Origin: Rheum nobile
Lineage: Eukaryota > Streptophyta > Magnoliopsida > Caryophyllales > Polygonaceae
Assembly (NCBI GenBank): GCA_027886185.1
Contig: WOAB01000765.1
Coordinates: 496,001 to 560,000, forward strand
Reading direction: 5' to 3'
Length of the DNA: 64,000 bases
Each line of letters begins with the position of its first letter. The stretch's first letter is position 1. The notes below the pieces were generated by a model. The model had not been told where the DNA came from, did not search any database, and saw only the letters and a list, made by a program, of their open reading frames with translations. This document shows, one piece after another, positions 11,598-21,735 of this stretch. A program made the position numbers and the translations under genes.

Positions 11598-12955
11598 ACA
11601 GAAGTAGAACGAAGGTATAGAGTACCTTGAACAATTGGAGCATTGGGTCCATCAGCCTCACGCATCTCGTAAAGGCGTTGACCTTGACCTCTAGAGGCAG
11701 CTGGGGCTTTCCCCTTGTTCTGTGCAGTTGTCTGTGTCGAAGGACTAGGAGCTTCCACTAGTCTAAACCTAGGTCGATTGTTCTGACTAACAGACCATTG
11801 CTGTGATTCAGCTCCTTTCTGCCTTTTCTGCGGACAGAATGACTGCACATGCCCCTCTTTTCCACAACCATAGCACATCTTCTTCTCCTTCGGACACGCA
11901 TTACTCTTGTGCCCAGGTATACCACAGTTGTAGCACTGAATCAGATTCTTGCCTTGACCCGATTGCTGCATAGACCCTCCATGAGTCATATCTGTTTTTG
12001 CTTTGCCAGACTTGGCAAAATTAGACGGTGGTGCGGGACGCTTGAATCCACTCGCCTGAGGCTGACTCTGCACTTGCCTCTGGCGATTGCGCTTCTTTGT
12101 CGACTCCTCTAGAGTCACTTCCAATTTGTAAGCAGCGTCCACGTACTGCTCCAAAGTAGAGCATCCGTGACGTACCATCAGTGGCTTAATGTCTGGGTTC
12201 ATCCACTCATGGAAATGCCAGATCTTCTGTTCATCACTGGACACTTCCGGCCCAGCGTACTGCAACAAGTGATTGAACTTGGCCGCAAGCTCAGTCACTT
12301 TCAATCCATCCGTCTTCGGATAGAGAAACTCCTTATGCTTCTCTTCCCTCATAGCTCGGGAAAAGAAACGATCAGTCATCTTGGCTTTAAACATGCCCCA
12401 GTTCAAACCAGGGTGATCAGATAGACCGGTGCCTTCCCACCATTCACTAGCCACTTCCTTCAGCTGAAGGGAAGCAATGTGCACCTTCTCAGCTTCTGTG
12501 CACTCGACATTGCGGAACAATCGCTCCATGTGCGAGAACCAATATGCCACCCTGACTGGCTCTGCTTTCCCGTCACAGCTATCAGGCCTCATAGAGCTTA
12601 TGGCCTTTAGTGCTCGGCCATAGTCGCCTCTGTTCCTGACCGCATCTTTTTGGGGTACACGGATATTAGGCTCCTCAAACCTAGGAACCGCTAGGGGAAT
12701 TGGCACAGCTTGTGCCTGAGGCGCGATTGGTCGCATGATATCGGTGAATGCTTGCATCACAATTCCCCGAATAGCCTCTATTGCTGCAGCGTTAAACACT
12801 ACTGAAGCATTAGGCAGAACTTGGTCATTGCCCACTGGATTGTTATTAGAAGCAGACTCGTGTTCATCCACGGGGTTTGCAGTGTTCCTCACATTTGGTC
12901 TGGGGTCATTGCTTGGCCCAGCACCATCACGAATGGTGTTCCTTGTGTTCACCAT
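11590..12955 (-). pseudogene. Gag of element A
   Basis: The start is placed at the ATG at 12955 (MVNTRNTIR), conserved in copy B. The order is a variable N-terminus, a Retrotrans_gag core (WFSHMERLF, EWWEGTG, FFSRAMREEKHKEF), then a basic linker and two CCHC zinc knuckles, CYNCGIPGHKSNAC and CYGCGKEGHVQSFC, for RNA packaging. It would run on into protease in the same frame, as in B. Here a one-base deletion near 11590 sends it into a short non-protease tail ending at 11534. About 240 bases separate it from the upstream extra ORF. Confidence 0.85.
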
Positions 12956-13199
12956 CTGTTTACCGATCAAATTCCAAGTATTTTATAACATTAATATCAT
13001 TCCAATGTACTCAATGTAATAAAATCAACTTAGAATAGATCAAACTTGGTAAATTTTCATTGATAAACTCAAACTGAGTTACTAGGTTATACAAAAGGGA
13101 TCTCCCGAGCGACAAGACAAAATTGCTCGGAGATTATAGTTTCATAACAAAACGAACACTGAAAAACTAGAAAAGAAACTGCTAAAGTCAACACTGGCC

Positions 13200-14084
13200 C
13201 TAATCATGGCGCCCTGAAACATTTCTTGTAATCATCCTCATACATGGCTTCTTCGAACGGGGTTCACCATCGGAGTCTGGCGATGGACTTCTCACCCTGC
13301 TCGGCCCTGGAGCATACGGCTCAATCCTCGGTCCTGGTGCCCTCGGCCTTACTCTAGGCGCGAAAACATCTTGACCAACCTCATCTGACTCCCCTGGCCT
13401 CACCCTCCTTCGAGCATGCTCAACCGCCTCATCCACTTGGCGACAAGCTTCAGAGGAAGCCATTTGACTCTAGCGAAGCACCTCTCGCGAGTCAGGACTC
13501 AACATCAGTCTCCTTTGAACGGGAATAGGCTATGATTTCTCAGATGCATCTTGTGGATCACTCCTTCTCCTGGAGAATACTACCTCGTAAAGCGTTTCCC
13601 AAGCGGCAGGAGACAAAGGTGAATACTCCCACTCAGGTGGCAACTCCAGACTAGGGGGAATGAACTCTACCCCCGGGTCCTCACAGTCCATCAGTAAGTG
13701 TTCTAGGCCATTGGACTCATAGCCTTGCTCCTCGAGGTCCTGCTCGGGATCCTCTGTCTCTTCCGGATCCTCCTCTGGATCCTCCTCGGGAATTGACTCG
13801 ATCATGAAGTCGTCATCGTAGTACCCTCTTGCGTACTCTGACGGCTCCCCTTCATCCTCAGTGTCCTCCCTCGACTCCTCCTCGGGCTCTGCCACAGGAA
13901 CCTCGGTATTATCGGACACTAACACTACCGACTCAGGGAGTACGGTCTTCACCTCCTCGGGTGGACTACTGGATTCCCCGATCTCAAAGCATCGAGAGGG
14001 AACCGGGAACTCTAGCCTTACTGGAGATGGCGGAGCCACCTCGGCTTCTTCCGAGTTCCTATGAAGAGAAAAACATGCACCCAT
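13200..14084 (-). pseudogene. Extra ORF upstream of gag (element A), broken copy
   Basis: A sense-strand ORF lies between the primer site and gag. It starts MGACFSLHRNSEEAE and is rich in Glu, Asp, Pro and Ser, with an acidic run (EEDPEEDPEETEDPEQD) near residues 95-115. It stops at 13530-13532 where copy B has a Gln codon. After a second stop near 13470 (Leu in copy B) the frame resumes as 13463-13200, with HARRR and a basic end. I do not recognise the protein family. The N-terminal MGxCxS pattern fits N-myristoylation plus palmitoylation (inference). The complete copy is at 23986-24813. Confidence 0.7.
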
Positions 14085-14293
14085 AACCTACGGGCGACGA
14101 AAAGAGAGTTAGTCTTTCTAAATATAGAAGCGAACTTACTATATTAGACTAAAGAAGGCACGACTTGAACAACAGACACGTTTTAGTCAAGAAAATTTTA
14201 TTTGGAAATTCCAATCCTTTGAAAACATTTTTCAGTCCAAAACGAGTAGACGGTTTACAATAGTTTTTGAAATCCCTACCCGAAATTTTTTTC

Positions 14294-14306
14294 GGCTCTG
14301 ATACCA
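14294..14306 (-). other. Primer-binding site of element A
   Basis: The minus strand reads TGGTATCAGAGCC, complementary to initiator tRNA-Met, four bases inside the right LTR. It is identical at 25023-25035 in copy B. Confidence 0.9.
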
Positions 14307-14310
14307 AATA

Positions 14311-16750
14311 TATAACACCCCCAAATATATACTTGAAAGCATTACCGCCAATGACCTCGGATTCCACATCTGAAGCCACCCAAGGCTTAACCAATTTATA
14401 TAAGTCATAAAACGACATTCATAATATGAAATATCATGACATTCATTTAAATCAACGTCTCGGAATTACATCCAGAATTCCAAATACAACCAAAATACAG
14501 AGTAGTCTTAGTACATAATATATTTTGATACAACGGAAGTCTTTTAAATAAAGGACACAAGTGTCTTGATCGAGCGATCACACGCCTAGGATCTCAACCT
14601 TATAAAACTCTTTAAAATTCCATCTGCCTTCTTCGTCGTTTCTAGCATTCATGGAACGTAAGTTTATCTGATTGGCCGTATGAGACGGATGACACCAGCC
14701 AACCATGCAAGGTAAATTAACCGGTTGGTTAGTCTAATGAAAGACTATGCAAGGGTCAAACAGAAAGGTTCTAAGTAGTCGTATTAGGTTAGATCCATCG
14801 CTTCTCGAATGAAAGCCGATGACGATAGTCAACCTCAACACTTCTACAGAAATATACGAAATAGAATGATCGAAAGAAGACTCTAAAAATTTGAGTCTTA
14901 TAGAAACTTATGAAGAGAAGACTCCAACGAATTGAGTCTTATTGGAAAGCATGACAAATGTTTGGGAACATTATAATTTCACACAAGAGTTTAAAAGCGA
15001 CTTGACTATTTGGGTCCACAACCAACCTCACCGCGTAATGCGAATTCAGATTAGGAAGGTAGACTTACTCTAATCGAAGCCCAGACGAGTTTCCACGTTG
15101 TACTTCTCGCCCAAGGTTCATTAATTATGTGCATAGCGGCACTTATCTTATTTAATTCCAAAACGTATATTCACGTTATAAGCTTTTATTATATAAATAT
15201 ATCATCTCGATACGAGAGATATCTTGGGAGCGTATCCCGAAAGGTTTGACACCAGCTAAGCGCACCTCCCCTATATTCGGATAGGGGATAGTCATGACCA
15301 GAGAAAGGTGTTAGGGCTTGGACATCCTATCCACCATGGTTATAAAGAAACAACTAGACCTCACAAGGTATGTAGCGTTCCTACGAATACTCATACTAAC
15401 TATATTTTAAGTTCGCATAAAATCCACAATAATACCATCACGGTAATAACAGATATAATAGCGTTGTTTCTAGCAATATATACAACCTATTATAATATTC
15501 ATTTTAATTGTATCATTTATAAAATCTGTTCCCAATGAAAACAGTAATTCATCCCAATTTAATTAACAATTAAACAATTGATAATTAATAGAAATATGGA
15601 ATGATAAGTAAGAGCGAACCGCCACTTGCCTTGGATTAGACGAACTCTTGACGAATCTCAAAGACAACGGGTTTCCGAGTCCGAAACAGGGACAAAACTC
15701 GGGTTACAATTTCCTACGAAACGACCCATAACGAAACCCTAACGATAATAAAATATACGAATCTAAACAAAGATGAACGAGAACGAAGGAACGAAGTCTC
15801 GATCGAGACCACAAAGCCCAAAACCACATCGTGAATGCCCAGGCACACCGCGGGTGCGGCGGCCCTACCGCGGGTGCGGCGGCCGGCGGCCCTGCCGCGG
15901 GTGCGGCGGCCGGCGGCCCTGCCGCGGGTGCGGCGGCCGGCGGCCCTGCCGCGGGTGCGGCGGCCGACGGCCCTGCCGCGGGTGCGGCGTCCGGCGGCCC
16001 TGCCGCGGGTGCGGCGGCCCTGTTGCGGGTGCGGCCGCGAGTGCGGTGGCTCTGCCGCGGGTGCGGTCACGATACATCGGCGATACGACGAAGACGAAAT
16101 CTTACCGGGATCGACGCGATGGGGTTTGATTTGGATGGGGGTCGACTTCCAGACTCCTTAGACTACCAAACACCACCTTGAGAGCACCTCCTCTTCCTAT
16201 GGTAGCTCCGGCGACAACTCCGGCGAAAGCTTGAACTTTCCGGCGACAATGGAAACAAGAGAGAGATTTGAGAGAGAGATTGGGATGTCTTCCAAGCCTC
16301 CAGGTCTCCTCCTTTTATAGGCCAAGCAAGCACCTCCCCAAACCGCCTCACCGCCTCAACTCCGACCAGATGGGACAAGCAGCTCAGGCGACACGACGGC
16401 CGAAGTCCGGCGAAGCAGAAAAGGTATGATGATAGTGCGGGTGCGGTGGGTTGACCGCGGGGTGCGGTGGAGGACAATTCTGACCGCGGGTGCGGTGGAG
16501 GCCAATTCTGTGCATTTTTGTCCGGGAAAAGTATGGGCTTGGGTATTTAACCCCGGGTTAAATATATTTGTATCCGAACAAATATTCTAAGCCCTAAAAA
16601 TACGTCGAATGTATTTTATTCTACTCAGGGAATTATTACAGAGATCAAGCATTTTACAAAATGTCTGAACTTCTCTGAAAATAATCTGACTACAGTACGA
16701 GAGTTTGGAAAATTACCAAAATACTCTTTACTAAAATGAGGGGTATTATA
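14311..16750 (-). repeat. 5' LTR of element A, with expanded minisatellite
   Basis: This LTR is 2,440 bases, longer than its partner (2,307), mainly because of a GC-rich minisatellite (15847-16075). The inner end reads TATAACACCCC (TG changed to TA) and the outer end GGGTATTATA (CA changed to TA). A TATA box is kept at about 16312-16321. The arginine/glycine-rich frames predicted here are translations of the minisatellite. Confidence 0.9.
15847..16075. repeat. 27-bp GC-rich minisatellite within the LTR
   Basis: Five near-identical 27-base units (core CCGCGGGTGCGGCGGC) are flanked by shorter related units. Units differ by one or two bases (ggcgtccgg, ggccgacgg). The partner LTR has only a short block of related units at about 7375-7450, and copy B about two at 26597-26635. 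The array therefore expanded in this copy. Confidence 0.9.
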
Positions 16751-16755
16751 CAACC
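16751..16755. other. Target-site duplication CAACC, right copy (element A)
   Basis: It matches 5819-5823 exactly and follows the mutated LTR end GGGTATTATA. Confidence 0.9.
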
Positions 16756-17596
16756 AATGTGGTAACACGACACCACCCTCTTTTGTGGCGAGGCAAGGGT
16801 GCAACACCAAGGGGGAAGGGGATGCCGTGCCGGTAGGGAGCGCGCCTAGTGATGGTGGACTACCGGTGGCCGCTTGGGGAGCCATGGCGGTGGGTGCCTC
16901 CTCGGCTGTGGCATCGTGGCTGCGGCTTGTCGCGTCTGCGATGACGCGGGTCACCTCGAGAATCTCTCTCTTTCGGCTGAGCTCGGCCTCGACAACCTCT
17001 ATCTTTCGGAGGAGCTTGGCCTCGACAACCTCTATCTTCCGACGGAAGTCGTCCTCGACAGCTAGAGCGGCGCGACACTCCTCAAAGGCAACTGCCATGG
17101 TCTCGGTCGCATCGCGGTGGCTCATTGTGAGAATGGGAGCCGGCCGGGACTGGGTCAGGTATGACGTGGGTGCTGCGGGTATGGTGCGGGGGCTGGCCAA
17201 GAGGCACCGGTCGTGTTGGGTACGGCGAGCGTGGCCATCGGCGCGGGGGCTTGCGAGGGGAGGTGGCAACCAATGCGGGTCACGGCGGTCGAGCGGGCGT
17301 CGGGGCTGGCCCCGAGCATGGTCATACCCCCGGGGGTACACATCCGCCCAAGCCTCGTCTTTAAAGCCCTCGAGACATTCTCCATATGGGCCTTCCTCTT
17401 CATAACCACCAAAAGACTTCATGTCGAACTCGGTGAAAGTAGGATCATAGTGGCGACTGACCTTGTAGGCGGCGGTGGGCCTAGGGGCGGCGCGTGGAGA
17501 AGGACCTCCTCACAAAGACATGGAATCACGAGCGTGGCTTTGTGGGCCCCGGCCCGGCAGCGCTCGAGCATGATAAGGCCAATATGGCTCTTCCAT
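16756..17596 (-). pseudogene. Gag-like N-terminal region of element H
   Basis: The minus-strand frame starts at an ATG at 17596 (MEEPYWPYHARALPGRGP). An early TGA interrupts it at about 17510, and it is then open from 17422 through the left end. Residues after about 100 form a charged, helix-like segment with two near-identical copies of RKIEVVEA, probably a coiled coil, then Ala/Pro-rich sequence ending PLVLHPCLATKEGGVVLPHWL. After one copy of CAACC is removed, the reading frame continues without a break into 5821-3929. I take it as an atypical gypsy Gag N-terminus. No zinc knuckle was found. Confidence 0.55.
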
Positions 17597-18494
17597 GGGG
17601 ACTCACCTAGCACAAGCAATAGGCAAAGCAAGTAAAAAGTTCCAAGCAATCACAACAATCATAGTAAGAGAAGATGCAAACCTTGGGCCTAAGACAATCA
17701 AACCTATGCAATACAAGTAAAGCAAGGCAAATCAATGTTCTAGGCAACCAAGGAAATCACACCAAAGATGGCAACAAGCTAATTCTAAGATAAACAAAGG
17801 CTCAAGCAATCAAACAATCACACCAAGAAAGAGAGAGCAAGCTAGGCCTAAGCAATCAAGTTAAAGCAAACAATGGGGGCTCAAGTAAGGGAACAAGGTC
17901 GGTGGATCATATGACTTGCCAACTTGATTAGAACTTAGGCACTTGCAATCCGTCCAAATGGGCGGCTAAGATGGGCAAGCCCAGCATGTGATAAAGCAGC
18001 CAAAGCCAAATCCAAAGCAAGCAAGCAACTATGACAATTGATCAAAGCAAGCATGGATAGATCATAAAAGCAACTCCAAGAAAGCTTATATAGATTTTAA
18101 ACAAGGTGGGACAAGATCATGCAAATCAAGAATGAAATGGATATAGAGCAAGAAGGATCGTGGCAAATGGGAAGAACACGGAGGGTGGGCACAATGAACC
18201 TTGGCGCCAAGTGAAAAGGGTGCTTCTCCAAGCCTTGCAAACTTTGAATATCTTTTCCTTTCTTATTTTTTTGAATCGTTTTTGCTTCTTTTTTTTTTTA
18301 CTTGAGAAGCAACCGAAATTACAAAGGGGGGCATCCAAGGTGACTTTGGTGGACTTAGAAACTTACTTTTGATGAGAGAAAGCTCTTGGTTTGACTAGAG
18401 AAGAGGGGGGGGGGGGGGAGACTTTGCCACAAAGGGACTTAAATTTCCATCCAAATCACCACAAGACAAACACAAAACCCCACATAAGCTAAGA
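17597..18494 (-). other. Leader of element H and unresolved junction
   Basis: The minus strand is T- and G-rich with many short 'gattgcttg'-type repeats, like leaders upstream of plant gypsy gag genes. I found no initiator tRNA-Met site and no clear LTR end here. A G-run of about 13 bases near 18405 and a T-run near 18287 are the only simple repeats. The junction to the plus-strand material lies shortly before 18500. Confidence 0.4.
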
Positions 18495-18731
18495 AAAGTA
18501 AAGCAAACTAGGAGTGATGAGGGATCATCTACGTCACCTCACGTGCCTACCTTTGATGGCGCCATTACACGAGCAAGGGCTAAGGAGATTCAACATGAAT
18601 TAGACAAGGTTGTGACCTTCATCTTGTCTAAGGAGTTAGCTATGTTAGAGGATCTCCCTAAGCCAGATTTGAAGACCATGGTGACCATTTCGGTGCATGA
18701 AGACCTCAAGAGTGTTGAGGAGGATACTTGA
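18495..18731 (+). pseudogene. Plus-strand gypsy pol C-terminal tail fragment
   Basis: The frame reads DEGSSTSPHVPTFDGAITRA and then RAKEIQHELDKVVTFI, ending at a TGA at 18729-18731. The 'GAITRARAKEIQ' phrase is the extreme C-terminus seen in many plant gypsy polyproteins. It points right, opposite to the surrounding minus elements, and is followed within a few bases by an LTR. No integrase core precedes it. Confidence 0.6.
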
Positions 18732-18735
18732 AGAA

Positions 18736-19282
18736 TGTATTTCGGTTTTATGACATTTCTTAAACAATATTTCCCTTCCGTTTTTATGTTGTTTGGACAC
18801 GGTTCATGTGTTGTTTTCTTAAGTTTAGGACCGGCCTTTAGGAGGTATAAAAGGCTGCCAAAACATTTCCCTTTGAAAGAGACATTTATTGAACCTTGTA
18901 AGGATTTCCGGTTTTCTATCAAAAGAGAGCTTTTGAGAGAAGACATTCGGTTGTGAGAACTTGGCTTGGTTGTCCTGTGTTTGTCAACTCCTTCGAGCTT
19001 GGTGTTCACGAGTCATCACGAGCATCCTCTTCGTGCCCATGGCATCCATCGCCATTCGTGTGAAGTTGTAGAAGATGGGTCGATCACTCATTTGATTTGG
19101 TTCTTGATTCCCCAAAATCAAGGGTCTCTTCATTGTTGTTTTTCGATTCTTCTTTCCCTTTTCTATCTTTGTTTATCTTTGTATTGCTTTGTTGTCGATT
19201 ACTTATTCCTTTGTTGTTCTTCTTTGAGTCTTGTAAGGTCTTGTCGTCTAGATCCGGTTCGTTGCGGCTCAACCCCGCATCA
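18736..19282 (+). repeat. Plus-strand LTR, about 547 bp
   Basis: The LTR starts TGTATTTCGG just after the pol tail stop. A TATA box (TATAAAAG) lies at 18846-18853. It ends near a CA at 19278-19282, three bases before a primer-site-like sequence. No partner LTR was found in the window, so the ends are inferred from context. Confidence 0.5.
18846..18853 (+). promoter_or_regulatory. TATA box of the plus-strand LTR
   Basis: GGTATAAAAGGCTGCC lies about 110 bases inside the LTR, the position expected for a gypsy U3 promoter. Confidence 0.5.
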
Positions 19283-19285
19283 AAG

Positions 19286-19298
19286 TGGTATCAAAGCC
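19286..19298 (+). other. Primer-binding site, plus-strand element
   Basis: TGGTATCAAAGCC differs at one base from the initiator tRNA-Met complement. About 300 bases of CT-rich leader without a gag follow, up to the junction with element B near 19597. Confidence 0.6.
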
Positions 19299-19596
19299 AG
19301 GTTGACGTCGAGATGCCACCACCAACGCAGCCAGGACATCCCCATCGGTTTGTCTTGTCTTCCTTTGAGTCCTTTGAGTTTTTTCAGTCGTTTCCTTGTT
19401 GTTTGAGTCATTTCCGAGTCTTTGTTGTGTCTTTGCTTGTCTTTTGTTGTGTAATTGGAGGTTCCGATCATCACCACCACCAAAAACCACCTTTGCGCCG
19501 CCACCATAGCTGTCCGCCACCATCTCTGCCGCACCTCCCACAACCTAACCGCCCCCTATCCCACGATCCCTCCCATTACTCGGTCAACAAACAAAA

Positions 19597-20499
19597 GAAA
19601 AGACCAAATTGGAGATCTGCACCTTCTACCGTACAAAGCCTCGAATGGAGCCATCTTTATGGTAGCATGCCAACTGTTATTGTACGTAAACTCAATCAGA
19701 CTCGGGCTGTTCTCCCAGCTAGTCGGACGATCGAGTGTACAAGCTCTTAGCATATCTTCCAAGGTCTGAATGGTCCTCTCAGATTTTCCATCCGTCTGAG
19801 GATGAAACGCAATACTGAATCTCAACTCGGTTCCTATGGCCTTGTGTAATTCTTTCCAGAATCTTGACATGAATCGGCCATCCCGATCCGATACAATGGT
19901 CTTTGGAGTACCATGCAAACGGACAATCTCGTGTAAAAACACTTATGATAGCTTCTGGGTTCCCCATGTTGACTTGATAGCCACGAAGTGAGCACTCTTC
20001 GTGAGCCTGTTAATGATTACCCATATAGCATCCTTTTGACTTTGAGTCTTTGTCAGCCCCGTGACGAAATCCATAGCAATGTCCTCCCATTTCCATTCCG
20101 GTACTGGAAGAGATAGCAACTCACCACCTGGTCTACGGTGTTCTATCTTGACCTTCTGACAAGTCAAGTATTTCGCCACAAACTCTGCTACATCCCACTT
20201 CATGTTGGGCCACCAGAATTTCTTTCTGAGGTCCTTGTACATCTTGCTAGAGCTTGGATGTACAGAATAAGCTGACGAATGGGCCTCCTTCATCACCAAC
20301 TGGCGAAGGCCATCAACGTCAGGCACACAGATCCGGTCCTGAAACCAGAGCGATCCATCTTCCTGAATCACGAAAACGGGAGCTTTCCCGTCCATTACTT
20401 CACTGCTTAGCTTTACCATGACCACGTTATCAACCTGCTTCTCCTTGATTTGATCAAGTAGCGTAGCTTGAATCTTAAGCATACTCAGGTATCCTTGAT
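19597..20499 (-). pseudogene. Integrase fragment of element B
   Basis: The zinc-finger region and first catalytic block (AMDFVTGLTKT) lie in 20482-19943. A TAA at 19943-19945 (Glu in A) interrupts, and 19942-19600 continues in frame with IVSDRDGRF and the glutamate of DGKSERTIQTLED. It is truncated at SPIW, so the chromodomain-like tail is lost. Another in-frame stop lies upstream at 20501-20503. Confidence 0.85.
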
Positions 20500-20500
20500 G

Positions 20501-21735
20501 TTAATCGTACAAGACTTCAATCTCGCACAACTCTTGGTTCAGATTGGTCTGAGCAATAAGTAGAGCCACTACAGTCTCGTGCGGCGTCTTCCGGCTCAAT
20601 GCATCGGCTACTACATTAGCTTTGCCCGGATGATATAGTAACTCGATGTCGTAGTCTTTGAGTAGCTCTAACCAGCGACGTTGTCTCATATTCAGCTCCT
20701 TCTGAGTGAACACGTACTTGAGACTCTTATGATCGATGAAGACTTGGCATCTTACACCATAAAGATAGTGTCTCCAAATCTTCAGCGCAAAAACTACCGT
20801 TGCTAATTCCAGATCATGCGTCGGATAGTTTGCTTCATAGGTTTTCAATTGTCTAGATGCGTATGCAATAACCTTGCCTCTTTGCATCAACACACATCCC
20901 AAACCACTCTTCGAAGCATCACTATAGACCACATAACCATCATTTCCTTTCGATAGTGCTAACACTGGTGCAGAGGTCGGACATTGCTTCAACTTTTGAA
21001 AACTGGCCTCGCACTTGTCATCCCAGACAAACTTCTTGTGGACTTTGCAGAGCAGACCGGTCATGGGTAGAGCGATCTTAGAAAATCCATCCATAAACCG
21101 TCTGTAATATCCAGCGAGTCCTAGAAAACTGTGCACCTCCTTCACATTCTGAGGCCGCTTCCAATTGGCTACCGCTTCAATCTTCTAGGGATCAACCATA
21201 ACCCCATTCTCATTAATCACGTGGCCTAAGAACGCCACTTCTTTTATCCAAAAGTCACACTTAGACAACTTTGCGTACAGCTGATTCTGTCTAAGGACTG
21301 ACAAAGTAACCTGAAGATGTTCCTCGTGAGCCTCCTCGCTCGGGAAATAGATCAAAATATCGTCGATGAAGACCACTACGAACTTATCCAAGTATTGGTG
21401 GAAACATCGATGCATTAGATCCATGAAAACTGCTGGAGCATTGGTAAGTCCAAATGGCATGACTACGAACTCGTAGTGACCATATCTCGTTCGGAACGCA
21501 GTCCTCGGAATATCCTCCTCACGAATCCTGAGCTGATGGTAACCAGACCTCAGATCAATTTTGGAAAAGACCTTTGCTCCCTGCAGTTGATCCAACAGAT
21601 CATCAATCCTCGGCAACGGATACTTATTCTTGATCGTGACTTTATTCAACTCTCGATAGTCGATACAAAGTCGGAACGATCCATCTTTCTTCTTGACGAA
21701 CAAAACCGGAGCGCCCCAAGGTGATGCACTCGGTC
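20501..21735 (-). pseudogene. Reverse transcriptase-RNase H of element B
   Basis: 21703-21185 holds KKDGSFRLCIDYRELN and the FIDDILIYF box. A TAG at 21185-21187 (CAG in A) follows, then 21145-20501 carries the RT thumb and RNase H (VVYSDASKSGLG to VVADALSRK). The frame ends at TAA 20501-20503, where copy A reads CAG CGT CGA and B reads TAA CAT CAA, a run of C-to-T and G-to-A changes. The protease-RT linker upstream has two extra bases in a TATATATA run at about 21737-21744. Confidence 0.85.

Larger units (their letters stand above)
5824..16750 (-). mobile_element. Complete Tekay/Del-like Ty3/gypsy retrotransposon A, 10.9 kb
   Basis: The element has two long direct LTRs (5824-8130 and 14311-16750), a primer site, an extra ORF, gag-pol, a polypurine tract and a perfect 5-bp target duplication. 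Coding strand is minus. The RT, RNase H and integrase motifs, the C-terminal chromodomain-like tail and the LTR start TGTAACACCCCC fit the Tekay/Del chromovirus lineage, named by eye. Every long ORF is broken by stops or a frameshift. The outer TG-CA ends of the right LTR have mutated: 14311 reads TA for TG and 16749-16750 reads TA for CA. The element is structurally complete but dead, and it sits inside element H. Confidence 0.93.

Noticed and set aside
15847..16075. Regularly spaced repeats as a CRISPR array
   Set aside because: The units are contiguous, with no unique spacers, and lie in a plant LTR.
15773..16181. Several overlapping Arg/Gly/Ala-rich ORFs of 108-118 codons
   Set aside because: They are six-frame translations of the 27-bp LTR minisatellite; frames on both strands are open because the unit length is a multiple of three.
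16785..17405. 206-codon plus-strand ORF
   Set aside because: It is antisense to the gag-like frame of element H, open because of GC-rich codons.
19097..19750. 217-codon plus-strand ORF
   Set aside because: It runs from an LTR through its leader and antisense across the integrase of element B, so it is a chance frame.
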